Assembly: GCA_009778535.1 (NCBI GenBank)
Contig: WRJP01000077.1
Location: 1 to 8,657 of the forward strand
Length of the DNA: 8,657 bases
Source of the DNA: Propionibacteriaceae bacterium
Lineage (GTDB): Bacteria; Actinomycetota; Actinomycetes; Propionibacteriales; Propionibacteriaceae
Reading direction: 5' to 3'
Made by a program: the position numbers and the translations under genes. This document shows positions 1 to 4,845 of this stretch, piece after piece. Every line of letters begins with the position of its first letter. Position 1 is the stretch's first letter. The notes under the pieces are model-generated. The model searched no databases. It was not told where the DNA came from and saw nothing but the letters and a program-made list of their open reading frames with translations.

Positions 1-194
1 AAAGTGTTCAAAGCTGGGTCGCCAAGATTAGTCACAATGTCGCGGATAGCTGCCTCTGAATCGTCGCGCAACCCGATGAAGGCACCGGCAGCTGAGCGGT
101 CATCGGGGATTTGTGCAGTTTCCAGCCAACGTCCGTTCACATGCCGGAAAAGATCATCTTGTGGGCGATACCTAGGGTCGAGATCGAATGTCAT
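1..194 (-). CDS. M13-family zinc metallopeptidase (PepO/neprilysin-like), N-terminal fragment
   Basis: This gene reads leftward from an ATG at 194-192 and runs off the window edge after 64 complete codons. The visible protein starts MTFDLDPRYRPQDDLF and contains RPQDDLFRHVNGRW, matching the N-terminal signature of M13 endopeptidases (Pro-x-x-Asp-Leu/Phe-Phe ... Val-Asn-Gly-x-Trp). The following segment (IPDDRSAAGAFIGLRDDSEA) also fits that family. M13 enzymes are zinc-dependent oligopeptidases of about 650-700 residues; their HExxH zinc site is far downstream, so catalysis cannot be checked here. No signal peptide is visible, as is usual for the cytoplasmic actinobacterial members. A strong Shine-Dalgarno, AAGGTGG on the minus strand (plus-strand 199-205), lies 4 nt before the ATG and supports this start. 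The gene diverges from the rarD-like gene. The family call rests on the N-terminus only. Confidence 0.8.
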   Translation of the reverse strand, partial: MTFDLDPRYRPQDDLFRHVNGRWLETAQIPDDRSAAGAFIGLRDDSEAAIRDIVTNLGDPALNT

Positions 195-310
195 TAAACC
201 ACCTTATCTGTAAAACCAGGCGTGTTTCCTTTCCCAGGGCGAGCTAATGTGCACTGTTTCTCGATTGATCTTCTTAGCTGGACAGGCCGGAGCAGCCGAC
301 TTTTGGCGAG

Positions 311-316
311 TACAGT
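311..316 (+). promoter_or_regulatory. Possible -10 box of the rarD-like gene
   Basis: TACAGT fits the TANNNT pattern of a sigma70-type -10 element and ends 7 nt before GTG 324, placing transcription start at or next to the start codon. No good -35 is seen at 16-18 nt spacing; TGGACA at 279-284 resembles one but is 26 nt away. This helps choose the 324 start but is weak on its own. Confidence 0.3.
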
Positions 317-323
317 CTGCTTG

Positions 324-1271
324 GTGAAGACCCAAAACAATGACCGTACTGGCTTACTGTATGGATTTTGGGCTTATTTGTTGTGGGGCATCTTCCCGCT
401 TTACTACCTTTTGGTGGCTGCGGCATCGGCGGAAGAAGTTGTGGCACATCGAATCTGGTGGACACTGGTATTTTCGCTGGGAACAGTTTTCATTTTTCGT
501 AAAACTGGAGAACTTACGGCTGTACTGCGGCGGCGAAGTCACCTGCTGCGGCTCCTTTTGGCAGGAGCATTGATCAGTGTCAACTGGTCAATCTATGTTT
601 GGGCGGTTTACAGCGGCTTCGTGATAGATGCTGCGTTGGGGTATTTCGTTAACCCGCTTTTCATGGTGATACTGGCCGCGTTCGTACTTAAGGAACGTCC
701 GCGGGCACTGCAAGTAATTGCGCTGGCTGTTGGATCTTCCGCTGTGGTTGTGATCATCGTGTGGTATCACCAAATCCCATGGGTTGCACTGATCTTGGCG
801 CTCTCCTTCGGCGTTTACGGAGTGATAAAAAAACAGGTTTCCGAAGTCAGTCCGTTCGTGGGGTTGAGCGTGGAAACTAGTTGGATCGGGCTAGTCGCCC
901 TTGGTTTCTTAGGTTGGATGCAAGTCAACCAAACCGCTACGTTGTTCACGGTTTCACCTTTGCACACCATTGCATTGGTGCTTTCAGGAGTGATGACTGC
1001 GCTACCCCTGATACTGTTTGCTGCTGCCAGTAGTCGAATCTCACTCACTTCACTTGCGCTGCTGATGTACATCAGCCCGCTGTTGCAGTTCATATTGGGG
1101 GTCACAGTATTCGGTGAGGAAATGCCGCTGCCGCGCTGGATAGGATTCGGCCTGGTGTGGCTAGCCTTGATTATTTTAAGCGTTGACCTTTTCAGATCGA
1201 GTAGGCGAAATCAGATTGAAGCTAAAACACCAACGCCGACAGCTGGGGGAGTACCAGAAACAGTCGAATAG
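324..1271 (+). CDS. rarD: RarD-type EamA/DMT-superfamily permease
   Basis: A predicted inner-membrane permease of 315 residues, close to the usual RarD length of about 300. RarD proteins belong to the EamA drug/metabolite transporter superfamily, normally with ten membrane helices; the substrate is not established. The sequence shows alternating hydrophobic segments and RarD landmarks: GFWAYLLWGIFPLYY in helix 1, then EVVAHRIWW, SVNWSIYVWAV, GYFVNPL, LSFGVYGVIKK and AAASSRISLTSLALLMYISP. The tail after the last helix is short and polar. The start is uncertain. The frame is open back to a GTG at 222, but conserved sequence begins only about residue 35 of that version, near GTG 324. No Shine-Dalgarno precedes 324; instead a TACAGT box at 311-316 sits 7 nt upstream, suggesting a leaderless mRNA. 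Another possible start is GTG 249. The stop lies 4 bp from the convergent stop of the exonuclease gene. Confidence 0.87.
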   Translation: MKTQNNDRTGLLYGFWAYLLWGIFPLYYLLVAAASAEEVVAHRIWWTLVFSLGTVFIFRKTGELTAVLRRRSHLLRLLLAGALISVNWSIYVWAVYSGFVIDAALGYFVNPLFMVILAAFVLKERPRALQVIALAVGSSAVVVIIVWYHQIPWVALILALSFGVYGVIKKQVSEVSPFVGLSVETSWIGLVALGFLGWMQVNQTATLFTVSPLHTIALVLSGVMTALPLILFAAASSRISLTSLALLMYISPLLQFILGVTVFGEEMPLPRWIGFGLVWLALIILSVDLFRSSRRNQIEAKTPTPTAGGVPETVE

Positions 1272-1275
1272 AGAG

Positions 1276-2091
1276 CTAGGAGTAATCCACGAGCACCGGG
1301 GCGTGATCAGAAATGCGGGACTCGTAGGTGAGTTCTTTGTCTGTCCAGCCGCGTGTGGCTCTCTCAGCAAGTGCGGGAGTGGCGATTTGATAATCGATAC
1401 GCCAGCCCGCGTCGTTCATGAACGCTTGTCCGCGCCAAGTCCACCACGAGTAGGGGCCAGCCGCATCCGGGTTGAGTTGACGCACCACATCAACGATGGG
1501 GCGATCTGAGCCAGCAGGCGTTATCTGCAACAACTTTGTGAACCATTCGCGTTCTTCGGGAAGGAAACCGTCCGAGGTTTGGTTGCCACGCCAGTTCTTG
1601 AGATCGTTTTTGGTGTGTGCAATGTTGAAGTCGCCCATCACCAGATATTCCAGGCCATCGGCCAGAGCATTGTTGGCGGACTGCTCCACGAAGTCGATGA
1701 AGGCAGCCATGAAGTCCATTTTGCGGTGATAACGTGCAGCCGAAGCCTCATCTTCGTCCAACACCCCGCCTTTTGGTAGGTACAACGACGCCACCCGCAG
1801 CCCAGGCAGGTCGATCTCGATGTAGCGTCCTTCTGTGTCCGAGCTATGACCGAATCCAGTTCGTACCGCTGTCGGCTTCTGGCGTGTCAGCAGTGCCACA
1901 CCGTTTCTTCCGGCCAGGTTTCCTTGGTGGTAGCAAAAATGTAGGTCTGAAAAAACGTCGGGTAGTTGAGCTTCGGGGCAGCGAACCTCCTGCAAGGCCA
2001 AAATGTCAGGGGCGGTGCGCTCTAACCAATCACTGAAGCCACGCCTAGTTGCGGCACGGATTCCGTTCACATTGAATGTTGCGACTCTCAT
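1276..2091 (-). CDS. xthA: Exodeoxyribonuclease III / AP endonuclease
   Basis: A 271-residue protein of the exonuclease III branch of the endonuclease/exonuclease/phosphatase superfamily. These cytoplasmic enzymes cut DNA 5' of abasic sites and remove 3' blocking groups in base excision repair, using Mg2+. Expected active-site motifs appear in order: N-terminal TFNVNGIR (N8), LQEVRC with metal ligand E35, SLYLPKGG with Y104, MGDFNIAH with D154 and N156, and terminal SDHAPVLVDY with D262-H263. Length matches the family. The frame is open back to a GTG at 2127, directly after the yajQ stop, but the family begins at MRVATFNVNG. A Shine-Dalgarno (AGAAGGTG, plus-strand 2098-2105) sits 6 nt before ATG 2091, so that start is chosen. 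It is 36 bp downstream of yajQ and probably co-transcribed with it. All key residues are present. Confidence 0.95.
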   Translation of the reverse strand: MRVATFNVNGIRAATRRGFSDWLERTAPDILALQEVRCPEAQLPDVFSDLHFCYHQGNLAGRNGVALLTRQKPTAVRTGFGHSSDTEGRYIEIDLPGLRVASLYLPKGGVLDEDEASAARYHRKMDFMAAFIDFVEQSANNALADGLEYLVMGDFNIAHTKNDLKNWRGNQTSDGFLPEEREWFTKLLQITPAGSDRPIVDVVRQLNPDAAGPYSWWTWRGQAFMNDAGWRIDYQIATPALAERATRGWTDKELTYESRISDHAPVLVDYS

Positions 2092-2127
2092 TGTCTGCAC
2101 CTTCTGAAATCTTTTAGCCCGCGGCAC

Positions 2128-2619
2128 TCACCGATAGTTGGCAAACTGAACCGCAAACTCGTATTCCTGTTCTCGTATCAACTGTTGTACGAACTGTAAG
2201 TCGTCACGTTTTTTGGAAAAGACGCGCAGCTCGTCGCCTTGAATTTGGGTTCTTACTCCCTTTGGGGCTTCGTCGCGTATCAGCTTGGCGAGCTTTCGGG
2301 CGTTGTCTGCATTGATTCCGGCATCAAGACTTGCAGTGATGTGCCAAGTCTTGCCAGAAAGTTTGGCATCTGAGGTAGCCAGCGATTTAATGTCAACCTT
2401 GCGGCGAATCAGCATGGTTTTGAAAACGTCCAGAATCGCCTTTACGCGCTCCTCGCCATTTGCTTCCATAGCTACCGTTTCACCTGACCAGCGTATTGAA
2501 GCGTCGGTGCCCTTGAAATCGAAGCGGGTACGTATCTCCTTTGCCGCCATGTTCAAGGCGTTATCGACCTCTTGACGGTCGATCTTGTTCACAATGTCGA
2601 ACGATATTTCTCCAGCCAT
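2128..2619 (-). CDS. yajQ: YajQ-family nucleotide-binding protein (UPF0234)
   Basis: A 163-residue protein, exactly the size of E. coli YajQ. The family folds as two ferredoxin-like domains and binds nucleic acid or nucleotides; in Xanthomonas a member is a cyclic-di-GMP effector, but the role in actinobacteria is not settled. The hallmark start SFDIVNKIDRQEVDNAL is followed by AAKEIRTRFDFKG, and the protein ends FAVQFANYR, close to the usual FVNYR ending. The middle has DIKSLATSDAKLSGKTW, also typical. ATG 2619 is the only reasonable start. It has no convincing Shine-Dalgarno but carries a TAGAAT box 6 nt upstream, so a leaderless mRNA is likely. It is followed by xthA on the same strand and preceded, after 97 bp, by the doc toxin gene. 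Confidence 0.95.
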   Translation of the reverse strand: MAGEISFDIVNKIDRQEVDNALNMAAKEIRTRFDFKGTDASIRWSGETVAMEANGEERVKAILDVFKTMLIRRKVDIKSLATSDAKLSGKTWHITASLDAGINADNARKLAKLIRDEAPKGVRTQIQGDELRVFSKKRDDLQFVQQLIREQEYEFAVQFANYR

Positions 2620-2625
2620 GTGTCC

Positions 2626-2631
2626 ATTCTA
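2626..2631 (-). promoter_or_regulatory. Probable -10 box of yajQ (leaderless arrangement)
   Basis: On the minus strand this reads TAGAAT, five of six matches to TATAAT, with exactly 6 nt before the yajQ ATG. That spacing would put transcription start at the first base of the start codon. The -35 region is poor (TCTTTA at 17-nt spacing). The absence of a Shine-Dalgarno at yajQ fits this reading. Confidence 0.45.
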
Positions 2632-2657
2632 AAGCTACACATCTGCGCTAAAGATCG

Positions 2658-2678
2658 TTCACGAAAAAAAACCGTGAA
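2658..2678. repeat. Inverted repeat with an A8/T8 loop between doc and yajQ
   Basis: TTCACG and CGTGAA are perfect 6-bp arms separated by 9 nt that include eight consecutive A (plus strand). On the doc/yajQ strand the loop is a T run. It is not a standard intrinsic terminator because the T run is inside the loop rather than after the stem. It could be a protein-binding site upstream of yajQ. Confidence 0.45.
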
Positions 2679-2716
2679 ATTGTGCTTGAACAGGTCGGCA
2701 GCAACCTTTTTCTACT

Positions 2717-3106
2717 CTAATGACCCGCGGTCTCTTGCTGGACAAATGCCACAAGGTCGTCATAGCTCTTTTCGCCTGCGGCTACACCTAGAATGATTTG
2801 TTCAAGATCGGCGTGGCGAGGCTTAAAGTGGTAGCCACTGGCTTTTAGCAATGCAACCATTGCTGCTGTGCCTGTTCTCTTGTTGGCATCAGCAAATGGG
2901 TGGTTTTTGATAATTCCAAATGCGTAGCGAGCCGCTTTTTCTTCGGTTGTCGGGTATAGATCAACATCCCCAAAGGAAGCGAAAGGTTGCGTAAGAGCAG
3001 ACTCAAGCATGTTCTCATCACGTATCCCACTCAATCCGCCAAACTTTTCTAGTTGATAGGAGTGCAATGCAAGAACAAAAGCTCGTGACAGGGGCACGGC
3101 GCTCAT
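2717..3106 (-). CDS. doc: Doc/Fic-family toxin of a type II toxin-antitoxin system
   Basis: A 129-residue death-on-curing family toxin, near the 126 residues of phage P1 Doc. P1 Doc phosphorylates elongation factor Tu and stops translation; the same target is inferred here. The catalytic Fic-type motif is intact: HPFADANKRTG at residues 69-79, matching HxFx(D/N)xNKR, with His69 and the Asn-Lys-Arg nucleotide-binding part present. The N-terminal segment (LHSYQLEKFGGLSGIRDENMLESAL) and a Tyr-Pro pair before the catalytic helix also match Doc. The ATG at 3106-3104 overlaps the antitoxin TGA (ATGA), the usual sign of translational coupling. No truncation or frameshift is visible, so the toxin appears functional. 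The module sits among housekeeping genes, suggesting an acquired cassette. Confidence 0.93.
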   Translation of the reverse strand: MSAVPLSRAFVLALHSYQLEKFGGLSGIRDENMLESALTQPFASFGDVDLYPTTEEKAARYAFGIIKNHPFADANKRTGTAAMVALLKASGYHFKPRHADLEQIILGVAAGEKSYDDLVAFVQQETAGH

Positions 3107-3357
3107 TGCGCTAATACCTCAAAGACATCACTGTACTCGTCGACGAATTTGTTAGTCGCAGCAAGCAGAAGCTGTTCTTCTGGGCTTAGTTCTTGCCTAG
3201 TACTTACGTCAACAATCTGCTGCTCAGCTTGTGCTGGAGTAATCACCAGCCACGGCTTGCTGTTTTTGAACACTGTTACTGGCCTTTTGGTACGAAAAAT
3301 CTCCTCGCCGAGTCTTGAAAAATTAGCTCGTGCTTGTGACGCACTCACCGTCAACAT
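3103..3357 (-). CDS. phd: Phd/YefM-family antitoxin
   Basis: An 84-residue antitoxin that should bind and inactivate the Doc protein encoded directly after it. Phd/YefM proteins have an N-terminal DNA-binding part that autorepresses the operon and a flexible C-terminal part that wraps the toxin. The N-terminus (MLTVSASQARANFSRLGEEI) and the strand-rich PVTVFKNSKPWLVITPAQ region at about residues 26-43 are typical. The C-terminal half is acidic and predicted helical (NKFVDEYSDVFEVL), fitting the toxin-neutralising segment. ATG 3357 has a strong Shine-Dalgarno, AAAGGAG (plus-strand 3365-3371), 7 nt upstream. Its stop overlaps the doc start by 4 nt. High antitoxin translation relative to the coupled toxin would fit the strong ribosome site. 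Confidence 0.92.
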   Translation of the reverse strand: MLTVSASQARANFSRLGEEIFRTKRPVTVFKNSKPWLVITPAQAEQQIVDVSTRQELSPEEQLLLAATNKFVDEYSDVFEVLAQ

Positions 3358-3364
3358 GATTTCG

Positions 3365-3371
3365 CTCCTTT
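3365..3371 (-). promoter_or_regulatory. Ribosome binding site of phd
   Basis: AAAGGAG on the minus strand lies 7 nt before the phd ATG. It is the strongest Shine-Dalgarno in the window and fixes the antitoxin start. Confidence 0.75.
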
Positions 3372-3405
3372 ACATTTATGTGGTGAACTTTTGTGCCTTA
3401 TCAGT

Positions 3406-3417
3406 TCGCAGTTGCGA
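3406..3417. promoter_or_regulatory. Candidate Phd operator palindrome
   Basis: TCGCA-GT-TGCGA is a perfect palindrome with a 2-nt centre, about 50 bp upstream of the phd ATG. Phd-family antitoxins autoregulate by binding short palindromes near their promoter, so this is the best operator candidate. There is no second copy nearby, and the promoter boxes around it are not clear. Confidence 0.4.
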
Positions 3418-3641
3418 CACACTGAGCTCACAACCCAGCAAGACCTCTCTCGCTCTAAAACGCCCTTATTGTAGCAATAATTTACGCGTATTTCTGCATC
3501 TCCTTGTAGTGTACGAAGTAGAAGCTGCGAGAAACAACGCGAGGCGTAACCACAGACAGAGATGCTAAGCGTTTTTTTGATGCGGTTTGATGGAAGGGTC
3601 AACTCGTAGTTTCTGTGAGAGGGACTCGTTTCGCTGCCCAG

Positions 3642-3647
3642 TAGGCT
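3642..3647 (+). promoter_or_regulatory. Possible -10 box of the nitroreductase-like gene (leaderless arrangement)
   Basis: TAGGCT fits TANNNT and ends exactly 6 nt before ATG 3654, which lacks a Shine-Dalgarno. This is the same spacing as at yajQ and the hadA-like gene. No good -35 is seen, so the evidence is spacing plus the missing ribosome site. Confidence 0.35.
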
Positions 3648-3653
3648 TACAGC

Positions 3654-4409
3654 ATGGATACATCAGATTTGCTGGCCGCCGTAAAGAATCGCCACTCTGT
3701 TAGAAAATACTCTGATCGGGTGATTCCAGAACCGATTCGTGCCCAGCTCGATGTCATGGCCAGTAGCTCCAATGCGGAATCGGGACTGTCAATGAAGGTT
3801 GTCTACGACGACCCAGAAGCGTTTCGCGGCGGAGCAAGCCTGTATGGACGGCTTGAGGGGGTGCGCAACTACATTATTCTGAGTGGAGTTGGAGATTCCT
3901 CCGAGCAAGACCATGGGTACTACGGACAGAAGCTGGTCTTATTAGCCCAACATCTGGGTCTCAACACCTGTTGGACGGGGCTGACCTTTAACAAGAAGAA
4001 GGTTCAAGTCCAGTTGGACGCAGGTGAGAAGCTGTCGTTGGTGATTGCGTTGGGGTACGGGTTGGATTCTGGGAAGCCGCATAAGCTTCGTCCACTAGCG
4101 AAGTTAGGCAGTGTCTTCGGCGGCGAACCGATGCCGGACTGGTTTGTTGAAGGACTTGAGGCTGTCGCGCTTGCCCCTAGTGCTCGACACCAGCAGAAGT
4201 ATTCCTTTGAATTAAAAGGTGACCAGGTCATACCGCACCAGGGTGGCTCCTTAACTGGATACACCGGTGTTGATCTAGGAATTGCGAAACTCCATTTCGA
4301 GATTGGTGCCAAAGCAGGCACCTGGAACTGGGGCTTATCAGAAGAACAGATTGGTGTTCTATATCAAAGACGATATCGTGGTCGTCGTAGCTTGCTCTGG
4401 GCACTATGA
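3654..4409 (+). CDS. Nitroreductase-family protein, TM1586 type
   Basis: A 251-residue FMN-type nitroreductase fold protein, most like the group named after Thermotoga TM1586. The substrate is unknown. Landmarks are the N-terminal NRHSVRKYSD (residues 12-21), a probable flavin phosphate contact, then GYYGQKLVLLAQHLGLNTCW (about 88-107), IALGYG (131-136), ALAPSARHQQKYSF (172-185) and YTGVDLGIAKLHFEIGAK (203-220). From memory, family members usually end a few residues after the LHFE(I/V)GA segment with an aromatic such as (F)xW. Here GTWNWG at 222-227 would match that end, but the frame continues for 24 more residues, basic and without similarity I recognise. A lost stop codon or a late frameshift is possible. 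No Shine-Dalgarno is seen, but a TAGGCT box lies 6 nt before the ATG. It stands alone between the toxin-antitoxin module and the tRNA genes. Confidence 0.82.
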   Translation: MDTSDLLAAVKNRHSVRKYSDRVIPEPIRAQLDVMASSSNAESGLSMKVVYDDPEAFRGGASLYGRLEGVRNYIILSGVGDSSEQDHGYYGQKLVLLAQHLGLNTCWTGLTFNKKKVQVQLDAGEKLSLVIALGYGLDSGKPHKLRPLAKLGSVFGGEPMPDWFVEGLEAVALAPSARHQQKYSFELKGDQVIPHQGGSLTGYTGVDLGIAKLHFEIGAKAGTWNWGLSEEQIGVLYQRRYRGRRSLLWAL

Positions 4410-4436
4410 GTGAATATTTGCAGGGTGTTAACAATT

Positions 4437-4472
4437 CGGAGGGTTTGATTTGGGTTGAAGGCATGTCCTCCG
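4437..4472 (+). other. Inverted repeat upstream of tRNA-Thr
   Basis: CGGAGG (4437-4442) and CCTCCG (4467-4472) form a perfect 6-bp stem with a 24-nt loop, ending 22 nt before tRNA-Thr. There is no T run after the stem, so it is not a clear terminator for the upstream gene. No confident promoter for tRNA-Thr was found in 4410-4494. Confidence 0.35.
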
Positions 4473-4494
4473 GTAAGGTTTCAAAGGCTCGACT

Positions 4495-4567
4495 GCCCCT
4501 ATAGCTCAGTCGGCAGAGCGTCTCCATGGTAAGGAGAAGGTCTGCGGTTCGATTCCGCATGGGGGCT
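4495..4567 (+). tRNA. tRNA-Thr (anticodon GGT)
   Basis: A complete 73-nt cloverleaf. The acceptor stem GCCCCTA pairs with TGGGGGC (one G-U pair), and the D arm is GCTC/GAGC. The anticodon stem TCTCC/GGAGA carries loop ATGGTAA, anticodon GGT (reads ACC/ACU). The T arm is TGCGG-TTCGATT-CCGCA. The discriminator is T4567; the genome continues CGA, so CCA is added after transcription. It heads the tRNA group that precedes rpmG. Confidence 0.97.
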
Positions 4568-4626
4568 CGATGACAGGAGTGCTACTCCCAAACACCTTTG
4601 TGTTACTTGTTTCAAGTTTGTCATTG
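4568..4626 (+). other. Perfect miniature cloverleaf-forming element filling the tRNA-Thr/tRNA-Met spacer
   Basis: The 59 nt can fold into a four-way junction with almost no unpaired linker. The closing stem is CGATGACA (4568-4575) with TGTCATTG (4619-4626), eight pairs including one G-U. Arm 1 is GGAGT-gct-ACTCC (4576-4588), arm 2 is AACAC-cttt-GTGTT (4591-4604), and arm 3 is ACTTG-ttt-CAAGT (4605-4617). All three arms have five perfect pairs. Linkers are 0, 2 (CA), 0 and 1 (T) nt. It is not a tRNA: no anticodon, no TTC-containing T loop, and arms and loops too short. It starts the base after tRNA-Thr and ends 3 nt before tRNA-Met, so it would be made as part of a tRNA precursor. Function unknown; it could be a processing element, a tRNA relic, a DNA cruciform target or chance. 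Confidence 0.6.
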
Positions 4627-4629
4627 CTA

Positions 4630-4702
4630 GGCGAGGTAGCTCAGACGGTAGAGCGAGCGGCTCATAATCGCTAGGTCACGGGTTCAAGTCCCGTCCTCGC
4701 TA
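4630..4702 (+). tRNA. tRNA-Met (anticodon CAT), probably elongator
   Basis: A complete 73-nt cloverleaf. The acceptor stem GGCGAGG pairs with CCTCGCT (first pair G-U), the D arm is GCTC/GAGC, and the anticodon stem AGCGG/TCGCT (one G-U) carries loop CTCATAA, anticodon CAT. The T arm is ACGGG-TTCAAGT-CCCGT, with discriminator A4702 and no encoded CCA. The body resembles actinobacterial elongator tRNA-Met, and the Thr-Met order before rpmG is typical, so elongator Met is preferred over the lysidine-type tRNA-Ile or the initiator. Its last 18 nt are repeated 161 bp downstream. The last five of them can also pair with the following sequence (CGCTAC-gaa-GTAGCG), an alternative fold that would compete with the acceptor stem. 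Confidence 0.93.
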
Positions 4703-4753
4703 CGAAGTAGCGTGAACTCCCGACGCAGAACCCGTGAGGGCGCGAGCGTCGTG
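4685..4753 (+). repeat. 69-bp direct repeat, copy 1 (contains tRNA-Met 3' end)
   Basis: This copy begins at the C of the TTC in the T loop of tRNA-Met, includes nucleotides 56-73 of that tRNA, and continues 51 nt beyond it. It matches copy 2 (4846-4914) in 68 of 69 positions; the mismatch is T4735 against C4896. It contains two hairpins: CGCTAC-gaa-GTAGCG (4698-4712), and CGACGC/GCGTCG (4721-4751) with an inner CCC-GTGA-GGG tip. Confidence 0.95.
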
Positions 4754-4784
4754 AGCAAACCCCGGTGGGTTTGCGAGCAGGGAG
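4717..4784 (+). other. Potential three-way-junction structure downstream of tRNA-Met
   Basis: CTCC (4717-4720) can pair with GGAG (4781-4784) to enclose two hairpins: CGACGC/GCGTCG with the GNRA-type tip (4721-4751), and GCAAACCC-cggt-GGGTTTGC (4755-4774). The latter is the longest perfect stem here, eight pairs with a 4-nt loop. The stretch looks more GC-rich than its neighbours. No T run follows, so it is not a standard terminator. It could be a structured 3' trailer of the tRNA transcript or a small non-coding mobile repeat. Confidence 0.5.
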
Positions 4785-4823
4785 CGATCCGAAGCTGACC
4801 GGATGGGAAGCTGAGGAGGGCAG

Positions 4824-4840
4824 ATTTGGCTAGTCCAAAT
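4824..4840 (+). other. Hairpin between the two 69-bp repeats
   Basis: ATTTGG-ctagt-CCAAAT is a perfect 6-bp stem with a 5-nt loop. It can be enclosed further by GAGGA/TCCTC and GGG/CCC (4813-4820 with 4851-4859, one bulged G), which uses the start of repeat copy 2. A weaker ATCCG/CGGAT hairpin is at 4787-4804. Confidence 0.45.
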
Positions 4841-4845
4841 ATGCG

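Larger units (their letters stand above)
3358..3653. other. Intergenic region between divergent phd and nitroreductase genes
   Basis: These 296 bp hold the phd leader with its ribosome site, the TCGCA-GT-TGCGA palindrome, and a second perfect inverted repeat at 3466-3480 (TTATTG-TAG-CAATAA). A T7 run is at 3572-3578, and a TAGGCT box lies directly before the nitroreductase start. No open frame here has a plausible ribosome site or recognisable protein. The promoter for phd should lie here, but no clear -35/-10 pair was found. Confidence 0.6.

Noticed and set aside
222..323. N-terminal extension of the rarD-like gene from GTG 222
   Set aside because: The extra 34 residues do not match RarD, have no properly spaced ribosome site and would leave only 27 bp between divergent starts. 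GTG 324 fits the family better.
3536..3578. Intrinsic terminator with AACGC/GCGTT stem and T7 run
   Set aside because: The stem is 5 bp with a loop of about 28 nt, and no plus-strand gene precedes it. The T run alone is not evidence.
3351..3602. Minus-strand 83-codon open frame upstream of phd
   Set aside because: Cysteine- and arginine-rich composition, no ribosome site, overlap with the phd leader and its regulatory palindrome, and no similarity to any family I know.
4228..4560. Minus-strand open frame of 110 codons ending in the nitroreductase gene
   Set aside because: Its first residues (MRNRTADLLLTMETLCRLSY) are the reverse complement of tRNA-Thr read as protein, a well-known annotation artefact.
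4568..4626. A fourth tRNA gene or a tRNA pseudogene between tRNA-Thr and tRNA-Met
   Set aside because: Although it folds as a cloverleaf, it is 59 nt long with 3-4 nt loops, no anticodon loop of 7 nt and no T-loop consensus, so it is not called a tRNA.
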